This document shows, in pieces, positions 26,101 through 35,900 of a DNA stretch of 64,000 nucleotides. Every line of letters begins with the position of its first letter. Within the stretch, counting starts at the first letter, position 1. The translations under genes and the position numbers were made by a program. The notes beneath the pieces were generated by a model, which did no database searches, was not told the origin of the DNA, and worked only from the letters and a program-made list of their open reading frames with translations. The DNA is from CAVWCQ01 sp963753545. Lineage in GTDB: Bacteria; Chloroflexota; Anaerolineae; Aggregatilineales; Aggregatilineaceae. The stretch covers positions 2,356,001-2,420,000 of the forward strand of contig CAVWCQ010000008.1 of the NCBI GenBank assembly GCA_963753545.1, in the 5' to 3' direction.

Positions 26101-28530
26101 TTATGGAAGTTGCGGCGGTGTCACCGTCGCAGCAGGGATTGGAGTCTCGGTGGGGGGCAGCGTGGCGGTTGGCCGAGGCGTCTCAGTTGGGCGAGGCGTC
26201 TCGGTCGGACGAGGTGTCTCGGTCGGCAGTGCCGTCGGCTGCTGGGTAGGAATAGCACTCGGCGTGATGCTGGCGGCAGCGGTTGCTGTGCCCATGTCCC
26301 GCTCATCCCTCAGAGCCGTCGCCAATTCTTCCACGCGATCCGCAAAATCACTCTCAACAAATGGGTAGTGATAGAATTCGTTCCAGTAGCTCACCCATTG
26401 GTATTCTTCCAATGCCTCCAGCCGTCGATCCAGTTCCTGCAAGATACGCCCTCTGTAGTAGTGATCGACAGGACGATCCGTGAGAGACAGCGCCGTATCA
26501 AAATCGTTCAGGGCCAGTTCGAACTCAGTCCGACGCTCTTCAGGTGAGAGCGACTGTCGAGCATTCGCTTGCTGGAATCGCGCTTGAGCGCGATAGGAGT
26601 ACGCCTCGGCCTGCTCAGTCGGGTTGGTCAACTGCGCTATAAAGTCGTCGGTGAGCAAATCCAGCACGTCACGGTATTTGCATTCGACCCCGCTGTCTTC
26701 GAGAGAGCATATTTCGACTTGCATCTGCGCTTGCAGGAACAAATAAGCTGGATTATCCGGAGCCAGACCTACAAGTTGATCAAGTGTTCCGGCTGCACTG
26801 CGGTAATCTTTCTTCTCCATGCCGATCTTATACAGTGTTAAAAGAACATCCTGGTCCTGGCCGCGGCTCTTGTCGGAAACGACCGTGAAATCTGCTTGCG
26901 CCTGATCCAGGCGGCCTTCCGAAAGGTAAAGTGCGGCGCGTGTACGATAGGCATCGTCAACGATAGTGGCATCGTTTTGCAGCTTGCTTTCTGATTCAAT
27001 GATCCGGTTGAGCGCGGTTTCTGCCTCATCCAGATTACCCTCTCCGATTCGACCCTTCGCCAGGTAGAGATATCCTGCCGGATCGCCGGAGTAGTAGAGG
27101 AGCAGGGTTTGAGCGCTGCGCACAACAAGGCCGTACAGTTCTGTTTGCGCGCGCTGATCTTCCGCCGTAGTGGCAACCGCCTGTTGGGCTTTAAGCAGAT
27201 AGAGTCGTGCCTGGAACTGCAATGCGGGGCGCAGCGTGGGATCGACATAAAGCGCCGTGCCAATATGATCTAAAGCAATATCTACATTGCCAGCCGCCAA
27301 CTCAATTTCTGCCGCCAGCAGCAAAAGATTGGTGTCACGAGGCCAGGTTTTTAATGCCTGATCAACAACGGTTGTCCAGGCCACTTGCGTATCCCCCAGG
27401 GCCAATTCTGCCTGCCCCTTGGTGACGTAAGCCTGAACAAGATTTCGATCCCCGCTAATGGCCTGGGTGCTTTGATCCAATGCGTCCTGGAGATTGCCAC
27501 GCCGGTAATTCACTTCGGCTAACCCTGCCAGAACCAGGGGATCGTTCTGGCACTTGCTGAAGCTGTTGGCTGGAGGTTGTTCATTATATGCCGTTTCCAG
27601 GAGGGAAGCAGCCTGATCGTAGTTCTTCTCAGCTGCGTAGCTCATAGCCTGGAAATAGACGATTGACGGGTAACAATCTCGGCCCGAATTGGCGCTCGAT
27701 GCGTCCAGTGTGCCAATCGCATCAGGATAGAGACCGACTGAGTAATAGCCAATCGCGCCCTTGATCTCTGCGGCAACATTGGGGTGTGGAGCCGGGTAAA
27801 CTTCCGTTGGGCCGGGTGTGCCATATTCGTTGCCCGGTTCGCCAGGACCTTCCCGAACCTGTGTGGGTGGGATCATCATTGGTTCAAGGAAAGGTGTGGG
27901 TGTGGAGCCGCCTGGAGTCGGCGTCATGGTCGGAGTCGGCGTGCTGGTCGGAACGCGAGTCCGGCCCGAGGCGACTTCAGTACCCTTGTTCCCCTCTGGC
28001 AGCACAGTCATTACAATCACGGCAATCACGGCAACGATTCCCAAAAAGACAAGAGCCGCAGTTGCATAAGTGGCCCGTTTCAAGCGCGCTGCCGCCGCTT
28101 CGCCATAGCGTTTCTTCTGCTTATGCGTCCACTGAATGTCAAGTGCTGCCGGGGGAAGCGGGCTGTAACGCCGCAGGAAATCATCCAGTGTCTGCTGAAC
28201 CCGATTGTATTTTTCCTCGGACAGCACAGGAACCTTTGACGCGGGTGACGCCGCTTCAGCAGCTTTTTCGGTGGGTTCAATTCCCAGCGCGCGCAGCCCC
28301 TTCAAAGCGAATTCATTTTGAGGGTTAATCGTTATCAGTTGTTTTAAACAAAATAAACGTTCTTTGTCGTCGCGAGCGACGCTCGTCATCCACAGCCAAA
28401 TCATCTCATTCTGAGGATCGAGCCGGACGGCTTGCTGGAGAAAGTCACGAGCAACATCGGGGCGGCCACTGCGAGCCGCCGCAATTCCCTGTTGTAAAAG
28501 TTGTTTAGCTTGTTCCTGGGCCATGAACAT
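26101..28530 (-). CDS. Membrane-anchored TPR protein with Thr/Pro-rich linkers
   Basis: 809 aa. Residues 1-85 are cytoplasmic TPR-like helices (ARSGRPDVARDFLQQAVRLD). One membrane segment spans about 154-177 (ATAALVFLGIVAVIAVIVMT). It is followed by a low-complexity Thr/Pro stalk (STPTPTMTPTPGGSTPTP), then a long extracytoplasmic array of about ten TPRs to residue 750 (YDQAASLLETAYNEQPP; EALEEYQWVSYW). The protein ends in TETPRPTETPRPTETPRPT-type repeats, typical of exported proteins in this phylum. No enzyme motif. It is probably a scaffold for other surface proteins. It is transcribed alone with its own terminator; start could be either of the ATGs at 28530 and 28524. It is divergent from thpR. 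I cannot name partners. Confidence 0.8.
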   Translation of the reverse strand: MFMAQEQAKQLLQQGIAAARSGRPDVARDFLQQAVRLDPQNEMIWLWMTSVARDDKERLFCLKQLITINPQNEFALKGLRALGIEPTEKAAEAASPASKVPVLSEEKYNRVQQTLDDFLRRYSPLPPAALDIQWTHKQKKRYGEAAAARLKRATYATAALVFLGIVAVIAVIVMTVLPEGNKGTEVASGRTRVPTSTPTPTMTPTPGGSTPTPFLEPMMIPPTQVREGPGEPGNEYGTPGPTEVYPAPHPNVAAEIKGAIGYYSVGLYPDAIGTLDASSANSGRDCYPSIVYFQAMSYAAEKNYDQAASLLETAYNEQPPANSFSKCQNDPLVLAGLAEVNYRRGNLQDALDQSTQAISGDRNLVQAYVTKGQAELALGDTQVAWTTVVDQALKTWPRDTNLLLLAAEIELAAGNVDIALDHIGTALYVDPTLRPALQFQARLYLLKAQQAVATTAEDQRAQTELYGLVVRSAQTLLLYYSGDPAGYLYLAKGRIGEGNLDEAETALNRIIESESKLQNDATIVDDAYRTRAALYLSEGRLDQAQADFTVVSDKSRGQDQDVLLTLYKIGMEKKDYRSAAGTLDQLVGLAPDNPAYLFLQAQMQVEICSLEDSGVECKYRDVLDLLTDDFIAQLTNPTEQAEAYSYRAQARFQQANARQSLSPEERRTEFELALNDFDTALSLTDRPVDHYYRGRILQELDRRLEALEEYQWVSYWNEFYHYPFVESDFADRVEELATALRDERDMGTATAAASITPSAIPTQQPTALPTETPRPTETPRPTETPRPTATLPPTETPIPAATVTPPQLP

Positions 28531-28583
28531 TTAACCCTGATTGCACTCAAGCGATGGGGCCATTGTACAACACTCTTGATTCC

Positions 28584-28611
28584 TCAACAATTCGCGCTTT
28601 CGCGCTATACT
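28584..28611 (+). promoter_or_regulatory. Possible promoter of thpR-rsfS
   Basis: TCAACA (28584-28589), 16-bp spacer, TATACT (28606-28611), about 34 bp ahead of the thpR start codon. The -35 deviates from consensus, so this is only a candidate. Confidence 0.4.
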
Positions 28612-28644
28612 GGAACGCGGTGGATTCTCCGAGGAGAGTTGTTT

Positions 28645-29232
28645 ATGACCGAAATGTGGCGTCTGTTTATTGCCATCGAGCTGCCGCCCAATATCGTCGC
28701 AGGGCTTTCTGAGATACAGAACAGCCTGAAAAAACAGGTCCCGCCCCGCGCTGTCAAATGGGTTGATCCGAAAGGCATCCATCTTACGCTCAAATTTTTG
28801 GGCGATGTTCCTGTTGTCCAGCGTGACATGCTGCAAAAAGCGCTCCTGGAAACGGTCCAGGTCCAAGTTCCTTTTGTGTTGACTGCCGGAGGGCTGGGCT
28901 GTTTCCCTAATACCAAGCGTCCGCGTGTCGTGTGGGTTGGCTTGCACGAGATGGGCCAAAACTTGGTATCGCTGCGCGATGCTGTGGAAAGTCAGATCTC
29001 GCCGCTGGGCTACCCAACCGAAGATCGCCCCTTCAGCCCTCACCTCACGCTGGGTCGTATTCATCAGGAAGCCAGACGGGAAGATCTTCAGAGAGTTGGA
29101 GCGATCATTGAACAGGCCTCATTCGAAACGGTATTCGAATGGCAGGTAGTGGGAGTGAGCCTGATGCGAAGCGAGCTGAAACCAGGCGGAGCGGTTTACA
29201 GTGAGCTGTTCCACGCCCCGCTCAAGGTGTAG
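28645..29232 (+). CDS. thpR: RNA 2',3'-cyclic phosphodiesterase (ThpR/LigT)
   Basis: 195 aa. The ATG at 28645 is set by a GAGGAG 8 nt upstream and by the family start MWRLFIAIELPP. The two HxT motifs of the 2H phosphoesterases are in place: HLTLKFLGDV (His46, Thr48) and HLTLGRIH (His132, Thr134). ThpR opens 2',3'-cyclic phosphates on RNA ends; some members ligate tRNA halves in vitro. Length is typical. rsfS follows on the same strand and the two may be co-transcribed. The TPR gene is divergent. Confidence 0.93.
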   Translation: MTEMWRLFIAIELPPNIVAGLSEIQNSLKKQVPPRAVKWVDPKGIHLTLKFLGDVPVVQRDMLQKALLETVQVQVPFVLTAGGLGCFPNTKRPRVVWVGLHEMGQNLVSLRDAVESQISPLGYPTEDRPFSPHLTLGRIHQEARREDLQRVGAIIEQASFETVFEWQVVGVSLMRSELKPGGAVYSELFHAPLKV

Positions 29233-29307
29233 TACGCTGGCGCAGAGGGCGAGTTGTGTTACAATCAGTACCAATTATCTCGAAACGTATACACGGAGGC
29301 TGTACAA

Positions 29308-29655
29308 CTGGAACCTATAGAATTGGCCCGCGTTATCGTAGACCTTGCGTCCGATAAAAAAGGCGAAAACGTCGTTCTGATGGATATGCGCCAGGTTTCA
29401 CCCGTGACCGACTTCTTCGTTGTCGTCAGCGGGGGCAGTGATCGCCAACTCAAGGCGATCATCGATCACATCGGGCAGGAAACGAAAGAAAAGTTGAGCA
29501 TTTCACCCTGGCGAGTTGAAGGCAACCCCGCTGGCGGCTGGGTGCTGATGGATTACGGCGATGTGGTCGTTCATGTGTTTTTGCCCGAAAAACGTGCCTA
29601 TTATGATCTTGAAGGACTGTGGCGAGAAGCACCCGTAATGGTCCGGATCCAGTAA
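29308..29655 (+). CDS. rsfS: Ribosomal silencing factor RsfS
   Basis: RsfS binds L14 and blocks joining of the ribosomal subunits when nutrients are low. The core is clear: KKGENVVLMDMRQVSPVTDF, then FVVVSGGSDRQLKAIID, and a C-terminal 'VVHVFLPEKRAYYDLEGLW'. The start is the problem: the open frame reaches back to a TTG at 29254, but family members begin right at 'LELAxxI'. The only good ribosome binding site, GGAGG at 29295-29299, is 8 nt before a CTG at 29308 (LEPIELARVIV). I therefore propose CTG as start, giving 115 aa. A TTG at 29323 is the alternative. A terminator follows the stop. Confidence 0.88.
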   Translation: MEPIELARVIVDLASDKKGENVVLMDMRQVSPVTDFFVVVSGGSDRQLKAIIDHIGQETKEKLSISPWRVEGNPAGGWVLMDYGDVVVHVFLPEKRAYYDLEGLWREAPVMVRIQ

Positions 29656-29678
29656 CAGCGCGTCCATTCCCATCAAAC

Positions 29679-29717
29679 AACACGCGAGGTGTCTTGCTTA
29701 CCAACGCCTCGCGTGTT
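29679..29717. terminator. Terminator between rsfS and ndk
   Basis: 11-bp perfect stem, AACACGCGAGG (29679-29689) with CCTCGCGTGTT (29707-29717), 17-nt loop, then AATTT. It sits between convergent genes and may serve both. Confidence 0.7.
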
Positions 29718-29739
29718 AATTTGCTGCGTGATGAGCATT

Positions 29740-30192
29740 TTACAGCTCAAACACCCACCGATCGACATCCCGCGACCAGTCAATAAGTTCCCCAGGGGCG
29801 AAGAACAGGTCCAGTTCACGCTCGGCACTGGTCACGCTGTCAGAGCCATGGACAAGGTTCCGGCCAACTTCCACGCCAAAATCGCCCCGGATCGTCCCTG
29901 CGGGCGATTTAACCGGCTTCGTCTTGCCAATGGTATTCCGCGCCAGAGCAACGGCATCCTTACCTTCGAAAGCCATCACAACAACCGGTGCGGACGTGAT
30001 ATAGCTGACAAGCCCTTCAAAAAAAGGTTTGCCTTTATGTTCGGCATAATGGCGTTGTGCAAGGTCAGGGGTGATCTGGATCAGCTTCATGCCTGCCAAC
30101 CGCAACCCACGCATTTCAAAACGGCGGATAATCTCACCAATGAGGCCGCGCTGTACCGCGTCCGGTTTGATGATAATGAGTGTACGTTCCAC
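29740..30192 (-). CDS. ndk: Nucleoside diphosphate kinase
   Basis: 150 aa, GTG start with a perfect AGGAGG 4 nt upstream. The enzyme balances nucleoside triphosphates through a phospho-histidine intermediate. It starts ERTLIIIKPDAVQRGLIGEI, and the active-site His115 lies in NLVHGSDS. The 'Kpn loop' region and the C-terminal W-Y/V-F-E-L end (DRWVFEL) are typical. Normal length. It is flanked by terminators on both sides, so it is probably monocistronic. Confidence 0.96.
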   Translation of the reverse strand: MERTLIIIKPDAVQRGLIGEIIRRFEMRGLRLAGMKLIQITPDLAQRHYAEHKGKPFFEGLVSYITSAPVVVMAFEGKDAVALARNTIGKTKPVKSPAGTIRGDFGVEVGRNLVHGSDSVTSAERELDLFFAPGELIDWSRDVDRWVFEL

Positions 30193-30216
30193 AAGTCCTC
30201 CTGATCAAATCCATCC

Positions 30217-30251
30217 AAAAAAATAGGCCGGGTTCTTACTGAAGCCCGGCC
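30217..30251 (-). terminator. Rho-independent terminator ending the TPR gene pair
   Basis: Minus strand: GGCCGGG (30251-30245) pairs with CCCGGCC (30232-30226), followed by TATTTTTTT down to about 30217. It ends the transcript from the gene finishing at 30304 and isolates it from ndk. Confidence 0.85.
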
Positions 30252-30303
30252 CACTTTATACCCACTGATCGCCTCAAAAGCCAACTATTAGGGTATAGGA
30301 GAC

Positions 30304-32944
30304 CTAAAGTTGCTCCAAAGCGCTCCTATAGGCATCCAGGGCCTCCTGAAGCATGCCCCGGCGCATATACGAGTCCCCTAACAAACGGCGCAAACGTGGC
30401 ACCTCTGGCGTATCCTGGACCATGCCCGATAGATCATCGACTACATCCTGCAAAAGCTGTGATGTTTCGATCAGCGTTTCGTAGTGATCCATGCTTGAGC
30501 CGACTTCCTGGTGCGACCACAGAGCACGAGCCAGCGCCAGCCGGTTCGGGTAGTCGTTTGGATCGGCTTCCAGGCGCTGCCGGTAAGTCGCAAACAAAGC
30601 GCTATCGGGCAGAGACGGCATAGATCTTGGCGCAGGGGCCACCACCTCGATTTCCGGCACACGCGGCGCAGGTGGAGGTGGAGCAGCAGGCTTCTCTGCC
30701 TCTGGCTCAGGAATTTCTACCGACAGCCAGTCGAGCGAGGCGACCTGTTCCTCTGGTGGTGCCAGTGGCTCTGCTAACCAATCTGGCATAGAAGCTTGCG
30801 CGGGCACAGGGGCCTCAGCTCGCTCCGTCAGCCAATCTGGAACAGACCCTTCTTCTGGAGCTGCCTGTGGCTCGTCAATGGTTTCTTTCAACCAATCCGG
30901 CATCTCGACAGGAGCGGCCTGGGCCAGTCCCATCTCGGCAGGCGGTTGAACAGCAGGAGGTTCTTCTTCAGCAGGCTGTTCAGAGCCTGTGGTTTGTTCG
31001 ACTGCCGCCGTATACCACTCAGGTTCAGACTCGTCCCCAATCGTGCGGCGATCATATTCGGCATCCAGCGCATCGGCAAGCTGATCCGATTCACTGGCAG
31101 GGAGCCGTCCCTCCAGGAATGCCTCCAACTCCGACTTCAGGCATGGATGCTTCGGCCTGAGCTTGCTCTGGAACATCGGCCCACAATGATTCGACATCTG
31201 TACCGAGCGAGAGTTCAGTCAAACTCTCTTCAGACAGTGGCTCAGACAGCCAATCGCTCACATCCGCTTCCGACACAGGCAGCACTGGTTCAGACAGCCA
31301 ATCGGCCATTTCTGGCTGGCCCGGCGGCAATTCTGGCTCGGACAAGGCCTCAAAAGCAACCTCAGCCAACTCTTGCTCGGACTCACCGCGCATTTGTGCT
31401 AACCAATCCGGGATATCAGCGGGTTCAGCAGGCGGAAGTTCATCAAGCTGCTCGACGCCTTCCTCGCTGGCATGGCGTGTTTCGGCCAATTTTCTGGCCT
31501 GGCGCTGCAACCAGGCGAGTTCTTGCTCGCCCGTCAGTTGGTGGTGAGCCTGGGCGTAGGCAATTTCTTCATCCGTCATGCCCGCCAATACATCGTCTAG
31601 TCTGGATATCGTCTCATGGGCCGGAATTGCTTCTTCAGCGCCAAGTGGCTCTTCAAAGGACATCATACCCGGTAGGCCAATTTCCGTCTCCCCGGCCAAA
31701 TCTTCGAGCCAGGAGAGTGACTCGTCTAATGCCTCAAACTCAGGAACCGCTGGTGCTCCTTCCAGTTCCTCAGGCAGTTCTTCCGGCATCGCGAGTGGCT
31801 CAGGCGGACGCTGCACCCGAGCAGGTTCTTCCCTGTCGGACGCAGGCGTATCGAATGCAGAAAAGGCCACATAGCCCGGTTCGTCAATAACAGTATCAGT
31901 CGGCAATTCGGGAATATCAAGGTCAGCCGAGGTGACTAATTCCTCCGTCTTGGCCCCCTGCCGTTTAGCAAGAGACTCAAGCCACCGCATTGGATCCATA
32001 CCACCCAGGGGATCTTCCTCGCTGCTGGCGGGCGCAGCCTCTTCTACAAAAGGCTCGCCTTCCGCGAGTGACTCCGGTTCGCTGGCAAAACTGGCAGGCT
32101 CCTCTAGTGGCTGAGACGGGGCCGATTCCGTTGATTTGAACCCGCCGGAAACAATATCGTATGGGACATAACCCGGCTCGTCGATCACCGCGTCTTCCGG
32201 CACATCGGCAATCTCAGCATCAGCTGAGGTAGTGAGTTCATCAGCCTTTGCGCCCTGGCGCACGGCGAGGCTTTCAAGCCACAGCATGGGATCCATGCCA
32301 CCCAGCAAGTCCTCAACTTCTTCTGCTGAAGGCTCCACAACCTCTTCAAACTGCCCAAAATCACCAGAGAATGCGGCTGGCAGATCGGTTTGTTGTGGTG
32401 CGATCTCCCCATCCTCCGACTCCAGCGAGAAGTCCAGGTTCAAGTCAGCAGGGATTGGCTCATCTTCATACTGCTGGAAAAGCGCATCAAATTCACTTGT
32501 GTCTTCCAGCATCTCGTCCAAACCGAGATCCGCCAGGATTTCATTGGTGGCTTCTTCACCTGGATGAGCTGTAAGACTTTCGAGCCAATTCATTGGATCC
32601 ATGGTTGGCTCTGCGGCTATATTCTCCGGCACTTCCAATTCGGCAGGAGCCTGCTCGACAGGAGGAACGATCTCAGGCGGCCTGGGCTTTTCCTCGCTCC
32701 TTTTAGAGGCAGGACGAGCCTGTTCGCCTTCTGGGCGGTCTGTGGCAGAGAAAGGAATATAACCCGGTTCATCAATGACCGGGTTCTCTGGAATTGGAAT
32801 ATCTATATTGGCAGCAGTCGTAAATTCCTCTTCTTTAGCGCCTTGCCGCCGAGCCAGGCTTTCAAGCCAGGCCATTTGTTCTTCAAAAGTCATCTTGTCG
32901 AAATCGGGGAATTCATCGCCCGTGCTGTCCGGGGGCGGTACCAT
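30304..32944 (-). CDS. Large acidic protein with DWL motifs and C-terminal TPR, frameshifted
   Basis: About 879 aa if one G of GG at 31131-31132 is removed; otherwise the frame from 32944 stops at 31091 and another continues to 30304. The ATG has GAGGAGG 7 nt upstream. The N-terminal 400 residues repeat a unit built of 'MxWLESLAxRQGAK', 'EELxTxADxDIP' and 'VIDEPGYVPF' at least three times. The middle is an acidic, apparently disordered region with many P/S-D-W-L motifs (IPDWLAQM; VSDWLSEP; VPDWLTER). The last 120 residues form TPR-like helices (YPNRLALARALWSHQ; GMLQEALDAYRSALEQ). No signal peptide or membrane segment, so probably cytoplasmic. It lies 43 bp downstream of a similar gene. Function unknown; the repeated short W-containing motif suggests a multivalent binding scaffold. 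Confidence 0.7.
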
Positions 32945-32987
32945 GCCACATCCTCCTCAAGCGCCAACGACAATCCAAATCACAGAG

Positions 32988-35900
32988 TTATTCCGTGTCG
33001 CTGTCTTCAAAAGCGTTTCGCAACCATTCAGGACCATTTGAAGCTTTGCCGGTTTGCTTTGCTGATTTCTGATCGTCTTCATGAGGGTGGCGCAACCATG
33101 CAGGCTGCACTTCCTCAAAGGAGAAATCATCGGGAACAAACTCGTCATCAAAGCTAAAGTCAAAGGAAGCGCCTGTTTCCTCTTCCAAAACGACTTCTTT
33201 AGTATCGGTCATATCCGCAGGTTGTGCAACCCGTTCCAAATCTGCCAACAAATCGTCAGGAGCAGGCTCAATATTGCTCAGGTCTGCGTCAAACAACTCG
33301 TCAGTCGCACTGGCAAGCCATTCCATCTCTTGCCCTGGCTGGAGCACGCCTGTCTCCTGTGCAGATAGGTAGGTTTCTGGCTCATTCGCCGGCAAAAGAT
33401 CATCCAGCTTGTCTGCTTCAGACTGCGTGATTGCCAGTAGCCATTCGGGCATTTCACCGCTGTCATCTTCCAGTTCTTCGACCGGTGCAGGGGCTGCTGT
33501 TTCCGGCTCGATGGTCATGTCTTCTATTTGCATTTCAGGCTGCCGATCCTCAACTATCCCGGCGCTTTGAGGCTCGTCAATATTGAGGTTTTCCCAGTCG
33601 AGGTCGAGACCTTCCTCACTTAAGGCCGCCTCTGGTTCTGGGGCTGTATCTTCCGCTTCGAGAGGAGGTTCCTCTTCACTGAAAGCGAGCATCCAATCCG
33701 GCACTTCATCCGGCTGTAATATGCCCGTCTCCTTAGCAGCCTGATACGTTGGAATCTGGTCTACCCGTCCCGCAGCAAATGGATCGTAAGGTTCGCTCAG
33801 GAAATTATCCTCGGCAGATGCGCTTGTGTCTGCTGGGGGTAATTCTTCTTGAGCGGAAAAATCAGCGGGAGACTCTAACTTTGCTTCTGGCTCTCCGAAG
33901 TCTGGCACTGATGGTTGCCAACTTACTTCCTGCTGGGCATCAATTCCAATTTCTGGCTCTTCTTCCTCAACCCCCGAACTGAACGGCTGTTCGATATCTG
34001 CGGGTGGCAGATCAGCAAGCCAGGCATCTTCCTGGAACGAATTTTGACCTGAAGCTGGTGATAGTGTCTCCTCAGGCTTTGCAAAGGAGCCTAACCAGTC
34101 CTCTTCGGCAGATGTTTGTTTAGGCAACCAGTCTAGTTCCTGCGATGCTTCCTGGAACATAGTCGCGGCATCCAGCGGCTGTTCGTCCTGCTGTGGCTGT
34201 TCTTCGCCAAACAGAGCGTCGAACGATGCAACTTCCGATTCGGCCTCGGCGGGGGTCGCACCACTCATCCAATCCGAGACGCCGCCCATTTCCAGCGGCT
34301 GTTCGTCCTGCTGTGGCTGTTCTTCGCCAAACAGAGCGTCGAACGATGCAACTTCCAATTCGGCCTCGGCGGGAGCCGCGCCGCTCATCCAATCCGAGAC
34401 GCCGCCCATTTCCAGCGGCTGTTCGTCCTGCTGCGGCTGTTCTTCGCCAAACAGAGCGTCAAGCGAAGCAACTTCAGACTCCGCCTCGACAGGAGCTGCT
34501 CCACTCAGCCAATCCGAGACGCCGCCCATTTCCAGCGGCTGTTCGTCCTGCTGCGGCTGTTCTTCGCCAAACAGAGCGTCGAACGATGCAACTTCCGATT
34601 CGGCCTCGGCGGGAGCCGCGCCGCTCATCCAATCCGAGACGCCGCCCATTTCCAGCGGCTGTTCGTCCTGCTGCGGCTGTTCTTCGCCAAACAGAGCGTC
34701 AAACGAAGCCACCTCGGATTCGGCCTCGACAGGGGCCGCGCCGCTCATCCAATCCGGAACGCCGCCCACTTCCAGCGGCTGCTCGTCTTGCTGTGGCTGT
34801 TCTTCGCCAAACAGGGCATCAAGCGAAGTCACTTCGGATTCGCCCTCGACAGGAGCCGCGCCGCTCATCCAATCCGGAACGCCGCCCATTTCCAGCGGCT
34901 GTTCGTCCTGCTGTGGCTGTTCTTCGCCAAACAGGGCATCAAGCGAAGCCACCTCGGATTCGGCCTCGACAGGGGCCGCGCCGCTCACCCAATCCAAGAC
35001 GCCGCCCACTTCCAGCGGCTGTTCGTCTTGCTGCGGCTGTTCTTCGCCAAACAGAGCGTCAAACGAAGCCACTTCGGATTCGCCCTCGACAGGGGCCGCG
35101 CCGCTCATCCAATCCGGAACGCCGCCCATTTCCAGCGGCTGTTCAGCCTCTTCGCTATCGGTCGCTTCCGTCAATGACCATTCAGCGGGCATTTCAGTTG
35201 GCGGCATGGCGTTGAGTTGTGGTTCGGCAGGAACTTGAACAAGCTCTGAACCTTCAAATACCTCTAGATCCGCCAACCAATCATCATCGTGACCATTTAA
35301 CAAGGCATTTTCTTGATCTGGGGCGGGACTTTCAGATGCAGGAGATGAAGCAAAAAAATCATATTCAGGTTCGGCTAGCCAATTCTCATCAGGAGGAACA
35401 GATTCGGGAGGCGCGTCAAAATTGACATCTGACTGTGGAACGGAAGGTTCCTCAGCCGCAGTGCCTGTTAGTTCTTTGTCAGCACTGCCCGGTCCGCCCC
35501 AGAAATCATTTGCGTCAAAATCCGATGGGGGCATCGAAGCGCGGCGCAAAGCGTCAAGATTAGCCTCAGCCTTCTCGTCTGGCTGTTCCGCAGCTGGCCC
35601 GGAGTCAAATTTCAGAGAGCTCATCCATGCCATGGGGTCATCTTCTACAACCTGCCCACTTTCAGCAGTGGCCCCGTTTCCAAGCTCCTCATCTGACCAG
35701 GTTACATCCCGTTGTGCCATAGATATCTCGTTCACATCGGGTTGAGCAGGCGATACTGCATCCGATTCTTGATCCAGCCATGACAGCGGATCGGCAGCAA
35801 CTGGCGGTTCCTCTTCTTCATCAAAAGCCTGCAACCATTCAGGGGGTGTTGGTTCGGCGGTTCCTTGCTCAGCGCCAAACGCGGAACGATCAGGAATGCC

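Noticed and set aside
34171..35130. CRISPR array or satellite because of regular 120-bp spacing.
   Set aside because: The whole unit is repeated without unique spacers, the period is a multiple of three, and it encodes a 40-residue repeat in a long frame. It is a coding tandem repeat.
34193..35215. A 340-codon + strand frame opposite the tandem repeat.
   Set aside because: It is the shadow of the repeat on the other strand, Arg/Pro-rich and without a ribosome binding site. The minus frame continues with TPRs on one side and conserved motifs on the other.
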